Assembly: GCA_034416335.1 (NCBI GenBank)
Contig: DAOULV010000030.1
Coordinates: forward strand, 1 to 64,000
Direction: 5' to 3'
DNA length: 64,000 nucleotides
Origin: MGML01 sp034416335
GTDB lineage: Bacteria; Chloroflexota; Dehalococcoidia; Dehalococcoidales; UBA2162
The first letter of the stretch is position 1. Each line of letters begins with the position of its first letter. A model generated the notes under the pieces. The model was not told the origin of the DNA. It searched no databases and saw only the letters and a program-made list of their open reading frames with translations. Below, one piece after another: positions 35,838-45,300 of this stretch. A program made the translations under genes and the position numbers.

Positions 35838-37220
35838 ATGAAAAAAATCGCCAGGACAATATCGGGAGTAACTCCGGTGGCAGTCATGACATCGCCGATG
35901 AACTGCCCCGGACAGTGTGTATACTGTCCTACTTTTTCCGAGACTCCGCAGAGTTATACCCCCACGTCGCCGGCTGTGCTGCGGGCTATTCGGTGCGGAT
36001 ATGACGGTGCGGAACAGGTCAGACTGAGGATAAAAATCCTTTCTGAAATGGGACATCCCACCGATAAAATCGAGCTCATTATTATGGGCGGTACTTTTCT
36101 GGCATATCCGGAGGAATACCAGTATTCATTCATTAAAGACTGTTATGATGCTCTTAACGGGATGGAATCCTCCACGCTTGAAGAAGCCAGGCAGATTAAT
36201 GAGACGGCGCTTCACCGCTGTACCGGTCTGTGTATAGAGACAAGGCCTGACTGGTGCGGACAGGAGCAGGTCGAAAGAATGCTGGAGTTCGGGGCGACCC
36301 GCGTGGAACTTGGTGTCCAGACACTCGATGATGAAATTTACAGACTGGTTAAGAGAGGCCACACGGTAGAAGATGTCGTTACCGCGACGCGACTTCTCAA
36401 GGAGTATGCCTTTAAGGTTCACTATCACTGGATGCCCGGTCTGCCCGGATCTACGCCGGAGAAAGACCTGGAGATGTCCCGGCAGCTATTCGAGGATCCC
36501 GGGTTCAGACCCGACGGTCTGAAAATCTATCCGACGATGGTTATAGAAGGTACCGAAATGGAGAAATGGTACAGGGAGGGCAGGTATACCCCATACCCCG
36601 AAGACATTATGATTAACCTGATAGCCGATATAAAGGCCGAAGTCCCCGACTACGTCAGGATATCCCGGGTACTCAGGGATATCCCCGCAAATTACATAGT
36701 CGGCGGGTTAAGAGATTCTCTGCGGCTGACGGTACGCCGGAAACTGGAGGAGCAGGGTAAGAGCTGCCGGTGCATCAGGTGCCGTGAATACGGCCACAGG
36801 GTAAGGGAAGGCAGAGAACCGGGAGAACCGAAGCTGGTAAGAGAAGATTATGAAGCTTCCGAGGGCAGGGAAATATTCCTCTCTTATGTAGATAATGAGG
36901 AAACACTGTTCGGTCTACTCAGACTGAGGATTCAAGCCGATAACATAAATACGTTGCGACAGGGTAGTAGCGGTAACCTGGCGCTGGTTCGAGAACTTCA
37001 TATTTACGGTCCCGAGGTGCCCCTGAAACAGCAGAGTCCTGCGGCAGCTCAACATAAGGGACTCGGCAAAGCATTACTGGCGGAAGCGGAAAGAATCGCC
37101 CGGGATGAATTTCAATCGCAGGAAATGCTTATATTGAGCGGCGTTGGTGCCAGAGATTATTACCGTACAGAGTCCGGGTATGTACTGGACGGTCACTACA
37201 TGGCTAAACACTTGTTGTAG
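35838..37220 (+). CDS. elp3: Elp3-type radical SAM / GNAT tRNA-uridine modification enzyme
   Basis: The 460-residue protein has a radical-SAM domain with the iron-sulphur motif CPGQCVYC (Cys23, Cys27, Cys30) and a C-terminal GNAT acetyltransferase domain (about 375-460, with GLGKALLAEAERIA). A zinc-type pair CRCIRCREY lies near 315. Elp3 places the carboxymethyl group on wobble uridine 34 of tRNA. Stand-alone archaeal-type Elp3 is known from Dehalococcoides, which supports the taxonomic reading of the window. Only the catalytic subunit is seen. Confidence 0.93.
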   Translation: MKKIARTISGVTPVAVMTSPMNCPGQCVYCPTFSETPQSYTPTSPAVLRAIRCGYDGAEQVRLRIKILSEMGHPTDKIELIIMGGTFLAYPEEYQYSFIKDCYDALNGMESSTLEEARQINETALHRCTGLCIETRPDWCGQEQVERMLEFGATRVELGVQTLDDEIYRLVKRGHTVEDVVTATRLLKEYAFKVHYHWMPGLPGSTPEKDLEMSRQLFEDPGFRPDGLKIYPTMVIEGTEMEKWYREGRYTPYPEDIMINLIADIKAEVPDYVRISRVLRDIPANYIVGGLRDSLRLTVRRKLEEQGKSCRCIRCREYGHRVREGREPGEPKLVREDYEASEGREIFLSYVDNEETLFGLLRLRIQADNINTLRQGSSGNLALVRELHIYGPEVPLKQQSPAAAQHKGLGKALLAEAERIARDEFQSQEMLILSGVGARDYYRTESGYVLDGHYMAKHLL

Positions 37221-37335
37221 AAATGACAATGGTTGTCTGGATTGATATTATCAAATCCCTCTCAGTGTTGTGTATGAAGCAATAATAGTTACTATCTTCC
37301 TTTATTAAATGGAGAATAGGAGGGATTTATAATGA

Positions 37336-38562
37336 TTAACCGGCTACCATATATATAGTGATAGCTATTATCTCTATTGCCACCACCGGGGGAATTATAT
37401 ACTTGTAAACGGCGGACAGGTGGGCGTTAAAGTATTCCGACGAAAGAATCAGGCACAGGTGAAGCGGTGAAACAAGAATCCCCATCATACCGCTGGTGTA
37501 GGCAAGTAGCAGGGCGGGGCCGCTGATGCCTGTTTCGAGGGTGATATAGGGCAGGAGCAGCGGCAAAGCGACACCTACGAATGCCATACTTATTCCTGTG
37601 GCTATCCCCATCAGCAGTGGAAGGAAGACAAGTATCAAAACGGCTGGAAGTCCTATCGACTGCATATCATTAATAAGTACTCCGGCAGCGTCAGCTTCTT
37701 CTATGATTGCCTTGAAAAGCATTACAGAATATAAAAGGAAAAGAATTTTGTAGTTAAGTCCGTATTTAAGTGCCTTCCATATTTCTTCTCTATTAACTCG
37801 CTGCTGAATTGCCAGCAGAATGAGTGTGGCCGGGAATACTATCATCGGGTTTATTCCGATCAGTATGGTCGGTACGAGGAGGAGGATAGGCCAGGCGGCT
37901 TTGAGGAATTTCAGTATTATACTTGATGCCGAATGTCCTTCCGTCCGGTATGATTTGCTTCGCAATATCAGGAAGCTGACGGTTCCGCCGCACAGGATAC
38001 TGATGCCGGTCATAGGAGCCAGAGTCTTCACTACCGTAAACAATGATACTCCGACCAGGACGCTGGTGATAATGATGGTAGGGTAGGTGGGCATCGAAAA
38101 TTCCCAGAGGTGTCGGAACCAGTAGTTGATAAATGTACTCTGTTCCGGCTTGATACCCAGTCTCCTGACCAGCCCCTGTACCGAAGTGGCCGAGACAAGA
38201 GCTCCGCCGGGCAGGGGAACGAGTCCGATGATTGCCGGGACGATATGTACCGCCAGTCTTGCACCGATACTCTCCATGGCAACGGCAAGATTTGCCAGCA
38301 GTCCTTTTTCTTCCATCAGGCTGCTGAGAGTAAGAGCGCTTGCGATAACGATAAGTAGTTTGAGCGTCTGCTGGTCTCCGAACGGCACCTGCTCGGTCCA
38401 CAGGGCTTTGAACAGGAGCGAGGGGAAGGTCTGAACGGGGAGGATAAGGAATGAAAGGATAAGCGCTCCTGCAAAAATGGCCAGTCCGGGATGTAACTTG
38501 AATCTCAGGAGTACGAGTATACATACGATGGATATAACCAGTACTATCGATGGGCTCAACAT
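37336..38562 (-). CDS. DUF401 family integral membrane protein
   Basis: The 408-residue protein has about ten hydrophobic helices and the DUF401 (COG1906) pattern, with re-entrant loops such as GLVPLPGGALVSATSV (about 112-127) and LVFLPLLMGIATGISMAFVG. This pattern is like ion transporters of the ArsB/CitT superfamily. Substrate unknown. The next 543 bp upstream (38563-39105) belong to the control region of the surface-protein gene on the opposite strand. Confidence 0.85.
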   Translation of the reverse strand: MLSPSIVLVISIVCILVLLRFKLHPGLAIFAGALILSFLILPVQTFPSLLFKALWTEQVPFGDQQTLKLLIVIASALTLSSLMEEKGLLANLAVAMESIGARLAVHIVPAIIGLVPLPGGALVSATSVQGLVRRLGIKPEQSTFINYWFRHLWEFSMPTYPTIIITSVLVGVSLFTVVKTLAPMTGISILCGGTVSFLILRSKSYRTEGHSASSIILKFLKAAWPILLLVPTILIGINPMIVFPATLILLAIQQRVNREEIWKALKYGLNYKILFLLYSVMLFKAIIEEADAAGVLINDMQSIGLPAVLILVFLPLLMGIATGISMAFVGVALPLLLPYITLETGISGPALLLAYTSGMMGILVSPLHLCLILSSEYFNAHLSAVYKYIIPPVVAIEIIAITIYMVAG

Positions 38563-38760
38563 TTGATACTTTCGTTTTACTGAATTCGGCTGGCGATGAT
38601 ACGGGAATGAATTCAGAGGATTACATTTATCCGGAAATTATCTGTAGTGTAGCTACCCTGAACGTCTGCTGTCAAACTTAAATGATAACCTAACCTGAAA
38701 CGGATTTTGACGTTATAACGTATATAAAAGAAAAAGCTGACATTACCTGCACCAACCGGT

Positions 38761-38789
38761 TTGACATATCCAACGGATATGGATATAGT
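38761..38789 (+). promoter_or_regulatory. Upstream promoter of the surface-protein gene, with operator-like palindrome
   Basis: TTGACA (38761-38766) and TATAGT (38784-38789) are separated by 17 bp. The spacer contains CATATCC-AAC-GGATATG (38765-38781), a perfect 7-bp inverted repeat that could be a repressor or activator site. Confidence 0.65.
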
Positions 38790-38853
38790 GTCAAGAGATA
38801 CAGTAATTTACATATTAATTTTGACATAATTATAAAAATCATACGTAAAACAC

Positions 38854-38881
38854 TTGACAAATCGTGCTCGTGTGGTATCAT
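38854..38881 (+). promoter_or_regulatory. Downstream promoter of the surface-protein gene
   Basis: TTGACA (38854-38859) and TATCAT (38876-38881) are separated by 16 bp. The predicted start gives a leader of about 215 nt. A further TTGACA at 38821 has no good -10 partner. Confidence 0.7.
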
Positions 38882-38946
38882 AGGTACTAAGTATCTCTAG
38901 TAATAGGCGTATACGAAGAGACTGTATGAGGAAAGGAGGTGGTGCT

Positions 38947-39036
38947 GTGAAGAGGACCCGCAAGGGGAACGAGTTATTAAACTCAATTTCGGCTTGGAAG
39001 TTTCCTCGCCTTTATATTTATGGAAACGGAGAATAA
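38947..39036 (+). CDS. Putative leader peptide of the surface-protein transcript
   Basis: A 29-codon frame starts at GTG 38947 behind an excellent Shine-Dalgarno (AAAGGAGG, 7-nt spacing) and ends TAA at 39036. The peptide begins MKRTRKGNELL and ends YIYGNGE. An in-frame ATG at 38926 would give 36 residues but has a weak RBS. The same RNA can fold: GAGGAAA (38929-38935 area) pairs with TTTCCTC (about 38999-39005), and CCC-GCAA-GGG forms a GNRA mini hairpin. It may be a coding leader, an attenuator or only structured RNA. Confidence 0.4.
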   Translation: MKRTRKGNELLNSISAWKFPRLYIYGNGE

Positions 39037-39091
39037 TTTACTCCAAGTTTTCTGTATTTATAAGGCATATGTTCATATCTAAAATAAGGAG

Positions 39092-39104
39092 GACCTTAAA
39101 GGTC
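39092..39104 (+). promoter_or_regulatory. Hairpin between RBS and start codon of the surface-protein gene
   Basis: The perfect palindrome GACCTTAAAGGTC lies between the Shine-Dalgarno AAGGAGG (39087-39093 area) and ATG 39106. The linear spacing of about 13 nt is long, and folding the hairpin would bring the two close. Confidence 0.55.
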
Positions 39105-39105
39105 A

Positions 39106-41688
39106 ATGAAAAGAAAACTATCTAAATTGCTGGGTATTGCCTTGACCCTGGCGCTGATTACCAGCCTTCTGGTAGTGGCAACTCCGGCAGCAGCCCTGAC
39201 ACAACCGCAGGTCTCTATTCCGTTCGGCGGTAATGTTATAGGCGCTTCTACTACTTATACCGTTACCTTCACGGCCGGTGCGGCAGTACCTGTTGGCGGG
39301 CATATAGTCGTTACTTTCCCGGCTGGTACCAATCTTGGTAGTGTAACCGGTATCAATGTAACCGCTCTTTCCGGTATCGGAGGTGGTGATGATACCGAGC
39401 ATACCACGAACTGGACCGTAACCGGTCTGGTAACCGCTCCTCAGGTACTGACAATATCTCTGAACGCAACGGCTGTCCAGGATATCGGTCAGGGTTCACT
39501 AGTCGGTGTCGAGGTAATCGGCGTCCTGAATCCGGCTACTCCGGGAACATACACCCTGACAGTGGGTACTACGGATGCCTCTACTCCCGCGAAAACAAAG
39601 GAAGCTGCGATTGAATCGACTTCCTATTCCATCATTCCGCCCACGCCTACTCCTCTTCCCGGTGTCGTCTCCGCTTACAACTCAGCCGGCATTCTGATGC
39701 AGCAGAGCAACAGTATCCAGACCTGTATCAATGCAGCCGGTGTTGGCGGCAGGGTAGAGGTCGGCCCCGGTACCTATGATGAGGCACTTTCCATCACAAC
39801 CGATCGTTTGACCGTCGTCGCCGCTGGTGACCCGGGAACGGTCATCATCAAGGATGCCAATTCAAACGGTGCCGGTGGAAATGTCACCATTAACGTGGCA
39901 GGTTCACTGACACTCGGCGGCGTTACTTTCGAAGGATTTACATTCGAAACGCCGTTATTCGGTGGAGTTGCTACTCCTCTTTCACTCGGTGCATCTGCCA
40001 GCTATGTTACCGTAAAGGACTGTGTTATCGACGCAGGCACTACGGACGCGATTGAACTTTACGCTGGGTCAACATCCAACACGATTACCGGTGTGACGAT
40101 TGATGCAACTCATGCAACTACCGGACTCCTGGGCATTAATGCAATGGGCCAGGCGACCATTATGGATACTACCATTACCGTAGGCAGCGCGGCTACCAGC
40201 ATGGCTATAATGTCAAGCGGTGGTACTACCACTGTACCGGGCGTCACCACGACTAATATTAAGAATGTGACGATTACCGGTAGCAGCGGTCTCGGTATCC
40301 AGGTTACAGGCGGCGCTGCGGTAATCGACGGAGCTATGATCTCCATGGTTACCAACGCTCTTGATATTAACGATGGTAATGTTACGGTTAAGAACTCCAC
40401 CATCGACGAATGCGGCGGCCCTGTTACTGCTCCTGCCAGCCCTGTAACAGTTGATAACGTTACTGCGCCGACAGTTGTCCAGATGTACAACAACAATATC
40501 CAGAACAGTACTGACTATGCTTATGCTGTTGCGGTAGGCTCCGGAAATGTTTCTGTTACAGCTCACAACAATAACCTGGTCAGCAACAAGAAACAGCTTT
40601 CCGTCGGAACGATTAATGCCGGCAATACCGTGACCTTCACCCACAACTGGTGGGGCGCTTCCACAGGCCCGGCGCTGGGTTCAACGTCTGCTACACCAGC
40701 TACTACTACACCTTACCTGACCAACAGCGCTGATGGTGCGGGACTGGCAATGAACACCGATAAAGTTGTGGCCCAAACCACTGTCGGTGTCGATGTTAAC
40801 TGCGTCGATGCTTCCGGCTCGGCTGCAGCTGTTGGCACGATTGCGGTCAGTAAATATGCCGCCAATCCTGAAGCCAACGCTCCCAGAATCAAGGGCACGG
40901 GCAGCGTACTCGGTTACTACGATGTGTATGTAGCCGGTGCTCCTGCAAATACCAGTGTCCAGCTTAAGTTCTACGGCGCGGTTAACGGTTACTGCAAGCT
41001 TATGTACGCCGGTGGTCTCGGCGGTGAATGGCTTGATGTGACCGGCACGACCGGCGTGAATACTGCTGGTGGCTATGTCTACTTCATCGTTACCGGCGGT
41101 TCTTCACCTAGCATAACCGACCTCGGTGGCACACCGTTTGCCCTGGTTGAGGACAAGTCCACTCCTGCCGGCCCGGCGATAACCGCTGCGGCAGGTGGCA
41201 GCCCGGTCGTCGGTGCTTACGACGTTTCTACTGCGCCGATGTTCACCTGGGGACCTGTACTCGGTTCTATCCGCTACGAAATCGCTCTTTCCGAGGACCC
41301 GACTTTCACCATCATCGAGTGGAGCTATAATGTCGACCAGACCTTCTACAAAGTCGACGAAGCACTTCGCTACGACACCACTTACTACTGGAGAGTCAGA
41401 GGCGTACTCGGTGAGCCTTACCAGGAGATGGGCCAGTGGGTAACCCCTGCCACTCCGTGGACAACCGGTATCTTCACGACCGCAATGGAGCCTGCAGAGG
41501 CTGCAGAACCGATCGTCGTGGAACCGACCAAACCTGAAGTGAATGTCGAGATCCCGCCGACCAAGATAACGGTCGAACCTTCGACTCCGGCTATACCCAC
41601 CTATATGCTCTGGGTAATAGTCGCCGTTGGCGCGGTTCTGGTCATCGCTTTGATAGTTCTGATAGTAAGGACCAGGCGAGTAGTCTAG
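39106..41688 (+). CDS. S-layer-like surface protein with C-terminal membrane anchor
   Basis: The 860-residue protein has a signal peptide (about 1-36, ending PAAALTQ), an N-terminal Ig-like domain (37-165, VSIPFGGNVIGASTTYTVTF), a parallel beta-helix-like region (about 190-560) with short Thr/Val/Gly repeats, and a FN3-like module (about 708-790: FTWGPVLGSIRYEIALSEDPTF...YYWRVRGV). One C-terminal helix (about 835-856) ends RTRRVV. Low Lys/Cys content and strong codon bias suggest high expression. It resembles cell-wall proteins of Dehalococcoidia, probably the main S-layer or a major surface protein. Confidence 0.85.
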   Translation: MKRKLSKLLGIALTLALITSLLVVATPAAALTQPQVSIPFGGNVIGASTTYTVTFTAGAAVPVGGHIVVTFPAGTNLGSVTGINVTALSGIGGGDDTEHTTNWTVTGLVTAPQVLTISLNATAVQDIGQGSLVGVEVIGVLNPATPGTYTLTVGTTDASTPAKTKEAAIESTSYSIIPPTPTPLPGVVSAYNSAGILMQQSNSIQTCINAAGVGGRVEVGPGTYDEALSITTDRLTVVAAGDPGTVIIKDANSNGAGGNVTINVAGSLTLGGVTFEGFTFETPLFGGVATPLSLGASASYVTVKDCVIDAGTTDAIELYAGSTSNTITGVTIDATHATTGLLGINAMGQATIMDTTITVGSAATSMAIMSSGGTTTVPGVTTTNIKNVTITGSSGLGIQVTGGAAVIDGAMISMVTNALDINDGNVTVKNSTIDECGGPVTAPASPVTVDNVTAPTVVQMYNNNIQNSTDYAYAVAVGSGNVSVTAHNNNLVSNKKQLSVGTINAGNTVTFTHNWWGASTGPALGSTSATPATTTPYLTNSADGAGLAMNTDKVVAQTTVGVDVNCVDASGSAAAVGTIAVSKYAANPEANAPRIKGTGSVLGYYDVYVAGAPANTSVQLKFYGAVNGYCKLMYAGGLGGEWLDVTGTTGVNTAGGYVYFIVTGGSSPSITDLGGTPFALVEDKSTPAGPAITAAAGGSPVVGAYDVSTAPMFTWGPVLGSIRYEIALSEDPTFTIIEWSYNVDQTFYKVDEALRYDTTYYWRVRGVLGEPYQEMGQWVTPATPWTTGIFTTAMEPAEAAEPIVVEPTKPEVNVEIPPTKITVEPSTPAIPTYMLWVIVAVGAVLVIALIVLIVRTRRVV

Positions 41689-41718
41689 TCCCTGCTTGAA
41701 GGATAAACCAGAAACCCG

Positions 41719-41750
41719 GGAGGGTCGCTGAAAAGCGACCCTCCTTCTTT
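41719..41750 (+). terminator. Terminator of the surface-protein gene
   Basis: An 11-bp stem GGAGGGTCGCT/AGCGACCCTCC with the GAAA tetraloop is followed by TTCTTTAT, 30 bp after the stop. Confidence 0.93.
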
Positions 41751-41834
41751 ATGCAGGAAATCTACAATGTCAGAATTGTCTAAAGTTGAAGATATTCGAT
41801 TTTGGTTGGATTGTTAAAGAACTTCTGGATAAGT

Positions 41835-41924
41835 TCCCTCTCCCCGTCTGCGGGCGAGGGTTAGGGGTATGTGTAAATCGTTACTTTTCACCCTCACCTA
41901 ACCTCTCCCGTCAAGGGAGAGGAA
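41835..41924. repeat. Interspersed inverted repeat (ccctctcccc type)
   Basis: TTCCCTCTCCC opens and GGGAGAGGAA closes the element; inner parts GAGGGTTAGGGG and CCCTCACCTAACCTC also pair. This is a common intergenic repeat class in environmental bacteria. Confidence 0.75.
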
Positions 41925-42000
41925 TGTCCTGATCGATATTAAGTAGTGTTAATAAAAGGTTTCTTAGTATGGATTGCCGTGCCTCAGCGTTGGCAGCCGA

Positions 42001-42300
42001 ACTCCCCACTGTCATTGCGAGTTTCGCCGTCAAAAGGCGAACTTCCCACTGTCATTGCGAGTTTCGCCGTCAAAAGGCGGACTCCCCACTGTCATTGCGA
42101 GTTTCGCCGTCAAAAGGCGAACCGAAGCAATCTATATAAATACTAGAGATTGCCACGGGCTTCGCCCTCGCAATGACGGAGCGGGAAGAGATTGCCACGT
42201 CGTCCGCCTCAGGTGGACTCCTCGCAATTACAGAGATAGATTCGTCCTTCGACAGGCACAGGACGAGCGGGAGAAAGCGGACTCCTCGCAATGACAATTA
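42001..42300. repeat. Repeat island: 40-bp unit in triplicate plus gtcattgcgag palindromes
   Basis: Units at 42001-42040, 42041-42080 and 42081-42120 are nearly identical; each has TTCGCC-gtcaaaa-GGCGAA. The core GTCATTGCGAG pairs with CTCGCAATGAC at 42167-42177, around gaagcaatct and agattgccacg, the hallmark of a widespread palindromic repeat. Further decayed copies of the right half lie at 42218-42240 and 42280-42297, with an inserted cttcgacaggcacaggacga element at 42247. No gene is supported in 41689-42364. Confidence 0.85.
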
Positions 42301-42327
42301 GAATAAGCAGGAGTTTAAGTTCACATA

Positions 42328-42355
42328 TTGACAATGAACGTAATGTGATTATAGA
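42328..42355 (+). promoter_or_regulatory. Promoter of the second surface-protein gene
   Basis: TTGACA (42328-42333) and TATAGA (42350-42355) are separated by 16 bp; the start codon at 42365 lies only 9 bases past the -10, so the leader would be extremely short. Confidence 0.7.
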
Positions 42356-42364
42356 ATCTTCCTT

Positions 42365-45300
42365 ATGTTGGGCGTTAACAGTCCGAAACATGAAAAATCC
42401 ACTTTCAGGATTTTCATTTATGCATTAATTACCGTATTTGTATTCATTGCATCTGCATCGACCGTTTTTCCTGAGGTATCGGCAGCCGATAATGCTGTAA
42501 CATGGGAACGAGTGAACATGCCACGTGAAGGCGACGCTGCCGGTTGGATACTGGCAGACGGCGCGGATATCAAGTCACTGACGATAGCTGGTGATAACAC
42601 ATTATATTGTTATGCAACTCCTTCCGGGACCAGCCAGACTCTGTATAAGTCTACGGACAACGGGAAAAGCTGGTCTACTACCGGGAGAATAACAGACGAG
42701 ATAGTAGATATAGCAGTCGTTCCCGGCTCAAGCACGGATATTTATTTCGCAACCAGTTCAAAGATATATAAATCCTCCGATGCCGGTCTCAACTTTATTC
42801 TGTTGCCTGATCTTCCTGACAGTGTGGGAGAAGGAAACCTGCTTATAAAGTGCATCGATGTCTGCAGGCAGGGACAATTCAACCTCATTGCAGCCGGAAC
42901 GGCGGATAGCGATAACGCTGAATACGGTGGAATTTACATTCTCGATGAAAACCAGGATGTTCCCGTATGGATGGATACGAACGCCGGTGCCTACGATGTT
43001 TATTCGATATCGTTTTCACCCGATTATTCCAATACCGGTCACCTTGTTGCGGTAGTTGCCAACGAGACTGACACCTGCGTAAATACCAGGTCAGGAAACG
43101 GAGACTGGAATCAGGATATAGGTCAGGCCGTCATACCCGGTATCGTTCCTGTTTCTGCGGTTACGACTTTTCCTGACAATTATCTGGACTCCGCCGAAGA
43201 TGATTATCTGTTTATCGGCGTGAATTCCGGTACCGGAACAGGGGATGTGTACAGGATAGACCTCGAGACAGCCCCGACCGCATCATCGGCGGTTGATTTG
43301 AATATAGGTGCCGGTTATGGATTTACAGGAGTAGATATAGCGGGTCTTGATTGCGGCGGCGTATTGTCCGCCCGGTTGTTTGCCGGAGCAGCAAACAGTA
43401 CCGGGATCTATTACAGTAAGGATAGCGGGATAAGCTGGGAAAAGTGCGTTAAGCCGCCCACAGGACAGTCGAACACCCTGATAGCGGTAGATAGTAACTT
43501 TAGTGAAAACAGCAGGGTTTTTGCGGCTTCCACGGGCACAGAAGGCGGGTTGTCCTGTTCGACGGATAGCGGGATTTCCTGGAACCAGATATCTTTTATC
43601 GATACGGAAATCAGTACCGGTTGTATTGTCGACCTGATTGCTTCACCGGAATATACGCTTGATAAGACGCTGTTTATTCTAACCTTTGATTCAAGCCACC
43701 TTGTACACAGTGTATGGCAGACCGGGAGTGAAGGAGAATACTGGGAACGGATTTACAGCAGTGCCCTGGAGAATGTGGATAATATTAAAAAGATAAATAT
43801 ATCACCTTTATACGGAACAACCGGTCAGGTCGTATATCTGGCGGGGACATATAACGGGACTCCGGCGATATGGAAAGCCGATAACGGCGGGACCTTTACG
43901 GTAAGATATACTCCGTATAATGTCGATGAATGGTCTGTAGTAGACGATGAAGATTTGATAATCGGGTGTTATAACGGCACCGACGCAATTGTATATAAAT
44001 CGTCTGATAGCGGACAGACTTTTTCTGCAGGAACGACCATCCTGGGTAATAACACATTAACTTCTATTTCGGTTTCTCCTTATTATTCAACGGACGGGAC
44101 AATTCTGGCAGGTAACAATAATGGTAGCGTGTATTATTCCGAAGATTCGGGTATAACATTCAAGCCGTTAAATTCGGAGATGTCACCAATCAGCGGCCTG
44201 GTTCACGTTGCTTTCGATTCTGAATTTGAAACAAGCCGGACCGTATACGCCGCCGGTGATGTCGCTGATAACGGTATTTATCGGGTTATACTTGGCGAGA
44301 GCGATGAATGGGATAGAATCGACGGAAGTCTGCCCGGAGGAGGCAGAGTAATTGAACTGGCTATATCATCAAACGGGGTTTTATACGCGGTTAATTCACA
44401 AAGTGTAGATGTTTCCGATAAAAAAGGCGGTATGGAACGTTGTCTGAACCCCTCGTTTCATTTATCACCGACATTCGAGACGGTGGTTCGCGGACTGGAC
44501 GACAATGTAAAGTTATCAGCGATACAGATAAGAGGAGACAGACTGTGGACAATAGATACCGTAAATACCAGAATATTGACGTTCCTGGATACGATGACAA
44601 ATCCGGTTGCTCTTAAAACTCCGTACAATGGTACCGCCGGTATGGACACCAGGAACGTATTGCTGGACTGGGAAACGCTGACAGGTGCGACGGAATACAA
44701 TTGGCAGGTCGACTATGACGGGGCTTTTACTTCCGTTGATACTGATTTCGAAGGGGATACTAACGGGAGTTCGATACGACTGCCCCAGCTCGATACGGAT
44801 ACCAGATATCACTGGCGAGTTAGGGCAACCAAACCTGTGCTGAGCCCGTGGTCGGACAGATGGTTTTTTACAACAGCACTCGGACAAACTGCTATCGGAC
44901 CGACACTTCTCAGCCCGGGTGCCGGTGCGGAACTGATATCCCCGGAACCGGTGTTCCAGTGGAGTGCAATAGCCGGAGCTGAAAAATACGAACTCATAGT
45001 ATCGGATGATATAGCTTTTAAAAATCCTGCCATAAAGAAGACAGGTAAATACGCCCTGCCGGCAACAGCCTGGAAGAGTGATATTACCCTTGAAGATGGA
45101 GATACTTACTACTGGAAGGTAAGAGCGGTAGGCTCGGATACTTACGGTGACTGGAGTGCCGTAAGTGTCTTCGTTACCGAAACGGAGCAGGCTTCGGAAC
45201 AGACGATTCCCGATATCAGTGTTCCCATACTATTGAGTCCCGGAGCAGGCACTGAGGAAGCGTCACTTAAGCCGTTATTCCAGTGGGATGCGATTATGGG

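Noticed and set aside
36701..36850. Elp3 might be interrupted by a second cysteine cluster insertion
   Set aside because: The CRCIRCREY segment is a normal zinc-binding part of Elp3, and the frame continues intact into the acetyltransferase domain.
37793..38524. 243-codon frame overlapping the DUF401 gene on the same strand
   Set aside because: The alternative product is rich in Arg, Pro and Thr with no domain, while the DUF401 frame has a full set of membrane helices.
38929..39010. c-di-GMP or c-di-AMP riboswitch in the surface-protein leader
   Set aside because: The GNRA-type hairpin and Ggac-like segments are suggestive, but the conserved core sequences of these riboswitch classes as I know them are not present.
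42001..42120. Three direct 40-bp repeats resembling a short CRISPR array
   Set aside because: The units abut directly with no unique spacers, they belong to a known palindromic repeat type, and no cas genes are nearby.
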